A DNA stretch of 5,097 nucleotides, from contig DLZA01000227.1 of the NCBI GenBank assembly GCA_003447515.1, forward strand, positions 1 to 5,097. The letters are read 5' to 3'. Below, piece after piece: positions 1 to 5,097 of the stretch. The notes below the pieces were generated by a model, which saw nothing but the letters and a program-made list of their open reading frames with translations, had not been told where the DNA came from and searched no databases. The position numbers and the translations under genes were made by a program. The DNA comes from Paracoccaceae bacterium. Lineage in GTDB: Bacteria; Pseudomonadota; Alphaproteobacteria; Rhodobacterales; Rhodobacteraceae. Numbering within the stretch: position 1 is the stretch's first letter; the number at the start of each line of letters is the position of its first letter.

Positions 1-164
1 AAAGACACGATTCCAGTTAAACCTACAATAGGAGCGAAGCGGTGTTCTTCACCGTTGAACGAAAGCTTAATTTCACCACCAGCTTCAATCAAATAAGAAC
101 CTGCTAGGGTTGCTGCAACAATGAGTGCGATAAAAAATACTACACGGACCAGGGACAACAGCAT
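1..164 (-). CDS. hemY: HemY family inner-membrane protein, N-terminal part (cut by window edge)
   Basis: Only the first 54 codons are present; the gene continues beyond position 1. The ATG at 164-162 opens MLLSLVRVVFFIALIVAA, a hydrophobic helix over residues 3-25. A short polar stretch follows (EAGGEIKLSFNGEEHRF, about residues 27-43), and then the beginning of a second hydrophobic segment (PIVGLTGIVS). Membrane helix, a Gly-rich beta-like stretch and a second helix is the layout of the HemY_N domain; the family's C-terminal TPR repeats would lie outside the window. The start lies 15 bp after the stop of the Mic60-like gene, so the two are probably co-transcribed. No strong Shine-Dalgarno is visible, only A/G-rich sequence (AAGAAAG). 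HemY of this type is tied to haem synthesis by gene position, but its biochemical role is unsettled. It is not the protoporphyrinogen oxidase also called HemY in Bacillus. The family call is fairly safe; the function is not. Confidence 0.8.
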   Translation of the reverse strand, partial: MLLSLVRVVFFIALIVAATLAGSYLIEAGGEIKLSFNGEEHRFAPIVGLTGIVS

Positions 165-179
165 ATGTCTTGCTTTCTT

Positions 180-1493
180 TCAGAGTGCGCCAACGGCCGA
201 CGAGAAATCTTTAAAGTCAGAGTGCGCAGCTGAAAGTGCGCCAAGTTTTGCAACCCAAACAGATATGGCAGATTTCACCGAACTCGGTAAGCTGTTTGCC
301 TCAATTAGGGCCGCGTCTAGGCGGCGGTTCAAAAGGTCGTCTTCTACGCGAGACAGAATGGCATCTGTTTCAGGGCCCTCTTTGCGTTCAAGCGAGCGTG
401 TGCCCACTTGAGTCTTAAAAAATGCACCTAGTTTAGAGATGGATCCATCATCAGCTTTGGCCCGAATGTCAGCTCGAAGTGCCTTATGTGCTACGTCAGA
501 AAATCCGTTGCGCAAAGTTAACCACGATGTCGTACCGTTCACCGCAATAATAGCAAGACTTTCTGGAATTTTGACACCTGTGGCTAAAGCCAAAGCATCA
601 AGGGAAGCCTTGAACGGGCCTCCTCGATCTAGGGCTATAGCCACATCAGCAAGGTTTTTCTTTATGGCGGTAGAAACAACCTGTTTGGTAGCTTCTTTTT
701 CTGCCTCTTTAATACGGCGGGAAGAAGCTTTCGAAGCCTCTTCAATTTTTTGACTAAGTTTACTATTTGTAACAGAAAGTTCAGAAACCTGTGATTTCAA
801 TTTTTCAAGCGCAGCAGAGTAGCCAGAAAGCTCTGTTGCGGCCGTTTCTGATAAAATTGCATCATTTTTGGGGATTTGCAGGATTACGCGTTCAGTCACG
901 GTAGAAATTTCTGCACTTAACCCTTTAAATTGGGATTCAAGAAGTGCGATGCGGGTTTCGATGTCTTGGCCTTGAATACTGAAAAGTGCGTCCTTAATAA
1001 TTTCAATTTCCTCAGCTTGGGTCACAGCATTGGCGGAAATAGATTTATTAATAGCAGTTTGATCTATTCCAGTAGACTTGAGCACGTTGGCGAGCTTTTG
1101 GTCTAGTTCAGCGCGCAGGGCGGCCACAGAGGCCTTGGCATCAGACTGGCCTGGCATCAGGAACTCAGCAACAGGCCCAAGACCTGCTGGAAGCACGGGA
1201 GCGAGTTTTGGCGCACCCCAAAGCGCAACAATAATACCTATAGAAACCAATAACAAACCACGCAGAGCACGGGCCGCTAAAGAAGGTCGCGGTTCATCTT
1301 GCTCACCGATCACTTCCGGTTCAAGAATAATTTCTTTTATGGTGTCTTCTACTGTATCTTCCACATTGGTTTTGACTCCCGCCAAAGCATTAAGTGTGAT
1401 TTCTTCCACATCGTCTTTATCTACCTGTGCTGCTTTAGAAGAAACAGCTTCTGCATTTTTTTTCTCAGACGATTTTTTCAATTTTTCAGCCAC
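180..1493 (-). CDS. Mic60/mitofilin-like inner-membrane protein (COG4223 type)
   Basis: A 437-residue protein from the GTG at 1493, stopping with TGA at 182-180. The order of parts is: a charged, Lys/Glu-rich cytoplasmic N-terminus (residues 1-72); one membrane helix at about 76-94 (ALRGLLLVSIGIIVALWGA); a long helical region with heptad-like spacing at about 120-280, densest at 218-280 (for example KLKSQVSELSVTNSKLSQKI); and a C-terminal domain. That domain carries GGPFKASLDAL near 292-302 and a stretch near 364-415 rich in conserved-looking residues (VGTRSLERKEGPETDAILSR, then DDLLNRRLDAAL and VSVWVAK-like sequence). This is the architecture of alphaproteobacterial mitofilin relatives, the bacterial counterparts of Mic60 in the mitochondrial MICOS complex, which shape inner-membrane invaginations. 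Placement between hemD and hemY is typical of the family. A TTG at 1502 would add three residues but has the GAGG motif only 1 nt away, so GTG is preferred. The role in this organism is inferred from the family. Confidence 0.82.
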   Translation of the reverse strand: MAEKLKKSSEKKNAEAVSSKAAQVDKDDVEEITLNALAGVKTNVEDTVEDTIKEIILEPEVIGEQDEPRPSLAARALRGLLLVSIGIIVALWGAPKLAPVLPAGLGPVAEFLMPGQSDAKASVAALRAELDQKLANVLKSTGIDQTAINKSISANAVTQAEEIEIIKDALFSIQGQDIETRIALLESQFKGLSAEISTVTERVILQIPKNDAILSETAATELSGYSAALEKLKSQVSELSVTNSKLSQKIEEASKASSRRIKEAEKEATKQVVSTAIKKNLADVAIALDRGGPFKASLDALALATGVKIPESLAIIAVNGTTSWLTLRNGFSDVAHKALRADIRAKADDGSISKLGAFFKTQVGTRSLERKEGPETDAILSRVEDDLLNRRLDAALIEANSLPSSVKSAISVWVAKLGALSAAHSDFKDFSSAVGAL

Positions 1494-1503
1494 GCTTCGC
1501 AAG

Positions 1504-1507
1504 CCTC
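1504..1507 (-). promoter_or_regulatory. Ribosome binding site deciding the Mic60-like gene start
   Basis: On the minus strand GAGG stands 10 nt before the GTG at 1493 and only 1 nt before the in-frame TTG at 1502. A ribosome held at GAGG could not use the TTG. This favours GTG, giving a protein starting MAEKLKK. The 10-nt spacing is slightly long, so the site is moderate rather than strong. Confidence 0.45.
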
Positions 1508-1515
1508 GTATTGCA

Positions 1516-1567
1516 ATTATAAAGAATACCCTACACTAAATTTAAGCGCTGTACGATGCGGTCTCAA
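1516..1567 (-). promoter_or_regulatory. Possible internal promoter(s) for the Mic60-like gene and hemY
   Basis: The roughly 100-bp gap between the hemD stop and the Mic60-like start holds two sigma70-like candidates on the minus strand. One has a perfect -10 TATAAT at 1521-1516 with a poor -35 (TTAAAT at 1545-1540, 18-bp spacer). It would start transcription near 1509 and leave a leader of about 17 nt that still includes the GAGG site. The other has TTGAGA at 1567-1562 and TAAATT at 1544-1539 with a 17-bp spacer. Either would let the membrane genes be expressed apart from hemD. Consensus matches in AT-rich DNA are common, so this is only suggestive. Confidence 0.35.
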
Positions 1568-1597
1568 CCCCAATGCACAAACTGCAATAAAATTGCG

Positions 1598-2293
1598 CTA
1601 CAAAAATTGGGAAACAGCATAAATCATAGCATTGCGTGTAGGTGCAGTGGCCAAGATTTGTGTAGCTTTTTTATGAGACAAAGGCGCACAAGCGTTCTCA
1701 GAAATAAAAACCAAAATGACGTTTGAGAGCTCCATGCCCGTAGTTTGTTCAGCAAAAACTTGGGCCATGTTAGGCGAGGACACGGGAACAACTGTAGGAG
1801 CTTTTAGGGCGGAAAATGCTTGTTTTGTAAGTGGGGTCGAGGTTTGTTCATAAACAGTACACCGGTTTGTGGAGAAGCCGATTTTAGCAAGATGTCCATC
1901 AAGATCATGCGCAACCAATGCACCACAAACGTAAGTAAGTGGACCATTGGCGGGGTCGGCAACAGACTTTACAAGTTTTAAAAGGTCAGATGCAGTTCCG
2001 CCAGCAGACTGAGCAGAAAAACCTGCATCTTTTGCCGCTTTGGCAGTCATGTCACCAACACACAGGGCAGGGATTTTTCTGTTTTCTGTTTGAGTTGCAA
2101 AAAATTTCACACCGTTAACAGAAGAAAACAAAAGAAATTGTACCTTTTCAGGTGGCTTAGCGATAATTGCCTGAGTCTGAATCACTGGTGAATAAAGCGT
2201 ATTTGGGGTTTTGCCTGTTGACTCATTCAGGGCCTGCACAAATTCCAAGGCTTGTACCAATGGGCGGATCATCAAGAGAGTCGGTTTGGGCAT
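1598..2293 (-). CDS. hemD: Uroporphyrinogen-III synthase
   Basis: A 231-residue protein from ATG 2293-2291 to TAG 1600-1598. It cyclises and rearranges hydroxymethylbilane to uroporphyrinogen III, the branch-point precursor of haem, sirohaem and corrinoids, in the cytoplasm. Sequence divergence is high in this family, but the landmarks are present: MIRP near residue 8 (the usual TRP start of domain 1); [10 protein letters not shown] at 56-65; [15 protein letters not shown] at 78-92; the glycine-rich GGTASDLL at 98-105; [11 protein letters not shown] at 121-131; VYEQ at 147-150, with the Tyr usually conserved near the active cleft; [10 protein letters not shown] at 171-180; and the closing AVSQFL. 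Length is normal. An in-frame GTG at 2347 would add 18 unfamiliar residues and run into the intergenic region, so MPKP is preferred. There is no clear Shine-Dalgarno before the ATG (CTTCAAT precedes it). It is followed by the Mic60-like gene and hemY, the usual alphaproteobacterial order, but hemC is not beside it. Confidence 0.88.
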   Translation of the reverse strand: MPKPTLLMIRPLVQALEFVQALNESTGKTPNTLYSPVIQTQAIIAKPPEKVQFLLFSSVNGVKFFATQTENRKIPALCVGDMTAKAAKDAGFSAQSAGGTASDLLKLVKSVADPANGPLTYVCGALVAHDLDGHLAKIGFSTNRCTVYEQTSTPLTKQAFSALKAPTVVPVSSPNMAQVFAEQTTGMELSNVILVFISENACAPLSHKKATQILATAPTRNAMIYAVSQFL

Positions 2294-2374
2294 ATTGAAG
2301 ATGGTACCATTGCTGTAAAGGGATGCAAATGTTACTTGCGAGACCACACAAACAACGGCGGGCGACGATTAATA
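2294..2374. promoter_or_regulatory. Divergent intergenic region between hemD and tsaD
   Basis: These 81 bp separate two divergent start codons and must hold the promoters of both units unless those lie inside the genes. I see no strong sigma70 pair for either direction. For hemD, TTGCAT, a 16-bp gap and TACCAT (2306-2301, minus strand) is a weak match that would put the start of transcription almost on the ATG, fitting the lack of a ribosome binding site. For tsaD, TTGCTG (2310-2315) and TACTTG (2333-2338) is a poor match. A perfect 10-bp palindrome ATGGTACCAT lies at 2301-2310. The call as a shared control region rests on position more than on motifs. Confidence 0.5.
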
Positions 2375-3460
2375 ATGACTCAAATTTACACTATTCTTGG
2401 GATTGAAAGCAGTTGTGATGATACCGCAGCGGCTGTTGTGCGGGGAGCGGTGGGCAGTGCGGGGGATGTTCTATCATCCGTGGTATGGGGGCAAGAGACG
2501 CTACACGCAAATTTTGGTGGTGTAGTGCCAGAAATTGCAGCCAGGGCCCATGCTGAGCGATTAGATCTATGTGTAGAACTTGCATTAAAAGAAACAACAA
2601 TGACGCTGACAGATATGGATGCAATTGCAGTGACCTCGGGTCCAGGACTGATTGGTGGAATAATAAGTGGTGTGATGTGTGCCAAAGGGTTGTCAGTTGG
2701 GTCAGGTAAGCCGTTATTAGGTGTAAACCATCTGGCGGGCCATGCTCTTACACCGCGAATGACGGACGCATTAAGCTATCCCTATTTAATGCTGCTTATG
2801 TCGGGCGGTCATTGCCAGTTTTTGGGCGTGCACGACTATAATAAGTTCTCACGGCTTGGGAGTACTATTGATGATGCGCCCGGTGAGGCCTTTGATAAAT
2901 CTGCAAAGCTGTTAGGCTTAGGTTATCCTGGTGGACCGTTAATCGAACGTGAGGCGATAGGAGGGGACGCAACACGGTTTAAGTTTCCGCGCCCACTACT
3001 TAATCAACCCAACATAGATATGTCATTTTCTGGATTAAAGACTGCATTACGACGGGCCCAGGATACTCTGGTCAAAGAAAAAGGTGGCATTACAATACAA
3101 GATCGGAAAGATCTTTGTGCCAGTTTTCAGAGGGCCGTAGTGGATACACTTGCTGAAAAAACGCGGAGAGCGTGCAGAGCGTTTGGATCACATTCAACGT
3201 TGGCCGTGGCAGGGGGTGTTGCAGCAAATTCAATTATTCGAGCAGCACTTCAAAATGTGGCAGATGAACAAGGATTTAAGTTCTTAGCACCACCTTTGAG
3301 GTATTGTACTGATAATGCTGCCATGATCGCGTGGGCGGGGTTAGAACAATTTGCAAATGGTCATGTAAGCGATATGAGCCTATCAGCACGGCCCCGTTGG
3401 CCACTTGATCAAACAGCTGCGCCGATTTTGGGATCGGGCAAAAAGGGAGCCAAAGCATGA
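2375..3460 (+). CDS. tsaD: tRNA N6-threonylcarbamoyladenosine (t6A37) synthase subunit TsaD
   Basis: A 361-residue protein of the Kae1/Qri7/TsaD family (formerly Gcp). With TsaB and TsaE it transfers the threonylcarbamoyl group made by TsaC onto A37 of tRNAs that read ANN codons. Motifs visible in order: [15 protein letters not shown] at 8-22, the ASKHA-fold phosphate loop; PEIAARAH at 52-59; TSGPGLIGG at 87-95; VNHLAGH at 117-123, whose His119 and His123 form the HxxxH metal site; MSGGH at 142-146; [20 protein letters not shown] at 163-182; FSGLKTA at 218-224; AGGVAAN at 279-285; and [12 protein letters not shown] at 311-322, with Asp313 the third metal ligand. All catalytic positions are intact and length is typical. 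The ATG at 2375 is chosen because translation from an upstream ATG (2252) would add 41 unrelated residues read through hemD. A weak GGCGGGCG stretch precedes it. It overlaps gpsA by 4 bp. Confidence 0.96.
   Translation: MTQIYTILGIESSCDDTAAAVVRGAVGSAGDVLSSVVWGQETLHANFGGVVPEIAARAHAERLDLCVELALKETTMTLTDMDAIAVTSGPGLIGGIISGVMCAKGLSVGSGKPLLGVNHLAGHALTPRMTDALSYPYLMLLMSGGHCQFLGVHDYNKFSRLGSTIDDAPGEAFDKSAKLLGLGYPGGPLIEREAIGGDATRFKFPRPLLNQPNIDMSFSGLKTALRRAQDTLVKEKGGITIQDRKDLCASFQRAVVDTLAEKTRRACRAFGSHSTLAVAGGVAANSIIRAALQNVADEQGFKFLAPPLRYCTDNAAMIAWAGLEQFANGHVSDMSLSARPRWPLDQTAAPILGSGKKGAKA
3444..3449 (+). promoter_or_regulatory. Shine-Dalgarno site for gpsA inside the end of tsaD
   Basis: AGGGAG sits 7 nt before the gpsA ATG at 3457, within the last codons of tsaD. 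It is the best ribosome binding site in the window. With the ATGA stop/start overlap it suggests independent ribosome loading as well as translational coupling for gpsA. Confidence 0.7.
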
Positions 3461-4413
3461 ATCATGTAGGCGTAATTGGAGCTGGGGCCTTTGGGACCGC
3501 TTTGGCGAGTGTGATGCGAAATGGTGGTCTAGACGTGACCCTGTGGGGGCGTGATCGTGCTCAAATTTCAGCGATGCAGACTGAGAAAATGAATGTGCGA
3601 TATTTGAATGGTGTTTCACTGCCAGATGGATTGAATGTGACAACAGATCTTGTGGATTTACGCGACGCCGATGTAGTGCTGATGGTCCTGCCTGCACAGA
3701 GTTTACGCGGTTTTTTAACAGAGAGTAAATTTGTTACCAATGCGCCTGTTGTTCTTTGTGCGAAAGGCATTGAGAACACGACAGGAATGCTGCAATCACA
3801 AATATTTGAAGGTTCGCATAAAGCAATTTTATCAGGGCCTGCGTTTGCGATTGACTTAACAAAGGGAATGCCAATAGCGATGTCAATCGGCTGTAGTGAG
3901 AAAGAACTGGGCGCCCAGTTGCAGGAAACACTTTCGACGCAAACACTTAGATTATATCGGACGCAAGATGTAACAGGTGTACAGTTATGCGGTGCGCTTA
4001 AAAACGTTTACGCAATTGCGTGTGGGCTCGCTATCGGTGCTGGCTTTGGCGAAAGTACACGAGCGGCACTGATGACGCGGGGATTTGCAGAGCTGGCGAG
4101 ATTGGCGAGATCGATGGGGGCGCAGACAGAGACACTTACGGGTTTATCTGGATTTGGCGACCTAACGCTGAGCTGTACATCCTTTCAATCAAGGAACTTT
4201 ACCTTTGGTGAACAGTTAGGACGAACTGGAATCTTTGAAACAGGTAAAACTGTTGAAGGCGTTGTTACGGCGGAAGCTGTTTTGGTGTTAGCACAGAAAG
4301 CCGGTGTTGAGATGCCGATTGCGCAGACGGTAGCCAATATTTTAAATGGAAAGCAACAAATCCGCGAAGCGCTAGCGATGCTTATGTCGCGACCATTGAA
4401 ACATAAAGAATAA
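3457..4413 (+). CDS. gpsA: Glycerol-3-phosphate dehydrogenase [NAD(P)+]
   Basis: A 318-residue soluble enzyme reducing dihydroxyacetone phosphate to sn-glycerol 3-phosphate, the backbone for phospholipid synthesis. The N-terminal Rossmann domain begins at once with [14 protein letters not shown] (residues 4-17; GxGxxG at 8-13). WGRD at 30-33 follows the second strand and is compatible with NADPH use. Then come LPAQSLR at 78-84, CAKGIE at 101-106 and SGPAFA at 126-131. The C-terminal helical domain has [12 protein letters not shown] at 179-190 (catalytic Lys182), [10 protein letters not shown] at 200-209 and [12 protein letters not shown] at 229-240, followed by QSRNFTFG and VEGVVTA (267-272). 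All family signatures are intact and length is close to normal. The start is fixed by the fold and by the AGGGAG site; its ATG overlaps the tsaD TGA, so the two form an operon, an arrangement common in alphaproteobacteria. A hairpin terminator follows about 70 bp after the TAA. Confidence 0.96.
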   Translation: MNHVGVIGAGAFGTALASVMRNGGLDVTLWGRDRAQISAMQTEKMNVRYLNGVSLPDGLNVTTDLVDLRDADVVLMVLPAQSLRGFLTESKFVTNAPVVLCAKGIENTTGMLQSQIFEGSHKAILSGPAFAIDLTKGMPIAMSIGCSEKELGAQLQETLSTQTLRLYRTQDVTGVQLCGALKNVYAIACGLAIGAGFGESTRAALMTRGFAELARLARSMGAQTETLTGLSGFGDLTLSCTSFQSRNFTFGEQLGRTGIFETGKTVEGVVTAEAVLVLAQKAGVEMPIAQTVANILNGKQQIREALAMLMSRPLKHKE

Positions 4414-4484
4414 ACGAGACCATTATTTAGTCGAACCCTATAAGCCAAACACGCAGAGCAAGTATAACACAAAATATGTGCTAG

Positions 4485-4537
4485 GTTAGAAAAATGACAT
4501 GGTGAGTTTTCTAACTGTTTTTATCATGTCTTTTTTT
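4485..4537 (+). terminator. Interleaved double hairpin terminator after gpsA
   Basis: Two hairpins cross each other. Stem A pairs GTTAGAAAA (4485-4493) with TTTTCTAAC (4507-4515), nine perfect pairs, followed by TGTTTTT (4516-4522). Stem B pairs GACATGGTGAG (4496-4506) with TTTATCATGTC (4520-4530), eleven pairs of which three are G.U, followed directly by seven T (4531-4537). The 5' arm of B lies in the loop of A, and the 3' arm of A lies in the loop of B. Each looks like a rho-independent terminator for tsaD-gpsA. On the minus strand the GACATG/CATGTC core of B is followed by ATTTTTC, so weak reverse activity is possible. Confidence 0.72.
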
Positions 4538-4657
4538 AACACAATAATAGTGTCGAGCATCTTGTTGGTAATCCCAGTCAATGCATGTAGTTGACCAAAC
4601 AAAGCCAACCCAGTTCATATCTTCGAAAGGCGCACGCCTGTGCCATAAAAGCTTCAA
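4511..4657 (-). other. Doubtful small open frame, tryptophan-rich (48 codons from TTG)
   Basis: On the minus strand a frame runs from TTG 4657-4655 to TAG 4513-4511, giving 48 residues; an internal ATG at 4618 would give 35. It has four Trp, two Cys and many aromatic and acidic residues (for example MNWVGFVWSTTCIDWDYQQD). I do not recognise it. Against it: the only full-length start is TTG, there is no clear ribosome binding site, it begins just past the ahcY terminator, and its last codons are the gpsA terminator read backwards. It could be a decayed gene fragment or chance. It is recorded because composition is more protein-like than expected for intergenic DNA. Confidence 0.12.
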
Positions 4658-4660
4658 TAC

Positions 4661-4688
4661 AAAAAAGCTCAACAATTTGTTGAGCTTT
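4661..4688 (-). terminator. ahcY: Rho-independent terminator of ahcY
   Basis: On the minus strand, about 32 nt past the ahcY stop, AAAGCTCAACAA and TTGTTGAGCTTT (4664-4688) form a perfect inverted repeat around one central base. In practice this gives a stem of ten or so pairs with a small loop. It is followed by a run of six T on the minus strand (4666-4661), partly shared with the stem. On the plus strand the hairpin is followed by TTTAATATT, so it may also stop leftover transcription from gpsA. Confidence 0.85.
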
Positions 4689-4719
4689 AATATTAAACGA
4701 TATGTCAGATGCTCAACTC

Positions 4720-5097
4720 TTAGTAACGGTAATGTTCTGGCTTGAACGGACCTTCGGCCGTGACGCCAATATACTCTGCTTGATCGGTAGATAACTCCGT
4801 AAGTTTCACACCAATTTTGGCAAGGTGCAGTCTGGCCACTTTTTCATCCAAATGCTTTGGCAAAATGTAAACTTCATTTTTATACTCTTCTCCTTTGGTC
4901 CATAACTCCATCTGGGCTAAAACTTGGTTGGTGAAGGAAGCAGACATTACAAAGGAAGGGTGACCCGTAGCGTTACCAAGGTTTAACAGACGACCTTGGG
5001 ACAAAAGAATCATACGGTTGCCATTTGGCATTTCATACATATCCACTTGGTCTTTGATATTAGTCATTTTTAGGTTTGCCAAGTTAGCAACCTGAAT
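4720..5097 (-). CDS. ahcY: Adenosylhomocysteinase (SAH hydrolase), C-terminal part (cut by window edge)
   Basis: The last 125 residues of AhcY are present and the frame stays open to the right edge. The enzyme reversibly splits S-adenosylhomocysteine into adenosine and homocysteine with tightly bound NAD, relieving product inhibition of methyltransferases. Visible hallmarks are [31 protein letters not shown] followed by [20 protein letters not shown], where the Asn and His of GNATGH line the nucleoside/NAD site; [17 protein letters not shown]; and the terminal [10 protein letters not shown]. In that tail the Lys and Tyr reach into the NAD site of the neighbouring subunit in the tetramer. The C-terminus is complete and normal, ending at TAA 4722-4720. 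The apparent start at 5082 is an internal leucine TTG, not the gene start. The gene converges on gpsA and has its own terminator, so it is a separate transcription unit. Confidence 0.96.
   Translation of the reverse strand: MQVANLANLKMTNIKDQVDMYEMPNGNRMILLSQGRLLNLGNATGHPSFVMSASFTNQVLAQMELWTKGEEYKNEVYILPKHLDEKVARLHLAKIGVKLTELSTDQAEYIGVTAEGPFKPEHYRY

Noticed and set aside
181..244. Repeated AGTGCGC-type words, including AAAGTGCG resembling the Haemophilus uptake signal core
   Set aside because: They lie within the Mic60-like coding region and encode repeated Ala/Leu residues. The ninth and tenth bases do not match the uptake signal, and the organism is not a pasteurellacean.
121..1539. Long plus-strand open frames opposite the Mic60-like gene (for example 439-753 and 1078-1539)
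   Set aside because: They are antisense shadows of a well-supported minus-strand gene, with no recognisable domains.
2294..2347. 18-residue extension of HemD from an in-frame GTG
   Set aside because: HemD proteins begin just before the (T/I)RP motif; the added residues are unfamiliar and lie in the divergent promoter gap.
2252..2374. 41-residue N-terminal extension of TsaD from an upstream ATG
   Set aside because: The extension overlaps the hemD coding start on the other strand and matches nothing in the family; TsaD proteins begin a few residues before [10 protein letters not shown], as the ATG at 2375 gives.
4425..4445. tRNA T-arm-like word GGGTTCGACT on the minus strand
   Set aside because: The flanking bases do not form a T stem and no acceptor or anticodon arms are present nearby.
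4628..4644. Short hairpin AGGC-GCAC-GCCT, with an alternative GGCGCA/TGTGCC pairing
   Set aside because: The stem is short and has no T run on the plus strand; on the minus strand only TTTC follows. No partner feature explains it.
4581..4750. 55-codon plus-strand frame beginning at ATG 4581
   Set aside because: It runs straight through the ahcY terminator and into antisense ahcY, with no ribosome binding site.

Overview
The window looks like a chromosomal housekeeping segment from an alphaproteobacterium. The best tentative placement is a fairly AT-rich member of Rhodobacterales or a close relative. This rests on a Mic60/mitofilin-like gene sitting between hemD and hemY, a TsaD with the C-terminal motif ARPRWPLD, and an AhcY C-terminus ending KPEHYRY. 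It is an inference from protein likeness and gene order, with no alignment run.

Layout. Positions 1-2293 carry a leftward block, in transcription order hemD (uroporphyrinogen-III synthase), a Mic60-like inner-membrane coiled-coil protein, and the 5' end of hemY, which runs off the left edge. An 81-bp divergent gap (2294-2374) separates this from a rightward pair, tsaD and gpsA, which overlap by 4 bp (ATGA). Positions 4414-4719 hold no recognised gene. They contain an unusual interleaved double hairpin terminator after gpsA, a doubtful tryptophan-rich small frame on the minus strand, and a clean rho-independent terminator for ahcY. The 3' end of ahcY (S-adenosylhomocysteine hydrolase, minus strand) fills the right edge.

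How the genes work together. HemD closes the uroporphyrinogen ring in tetrapyrrole synthesis. HemY is a membrane protein long linked by position to haem genes. The Mic60-like protein is the bacterial relative of the mitochondrial cristae organiser. TsaD makes the t6A37 tRNA modification, and GpsA makes sn-glycerol-3-phosphate for phospholipids. AhcY recycles S-adenosylhomocysteine in the methyl cycle and is unrelated by function, simply converging on gpsA.

I found no mobile element, CRISPR array, tRNA, rRNA or defence system. The observations most worth checking are the absence of hemC from the hemD/tsaD junction, the interleaved terminator, and the start codon of the Mic60-like gene.
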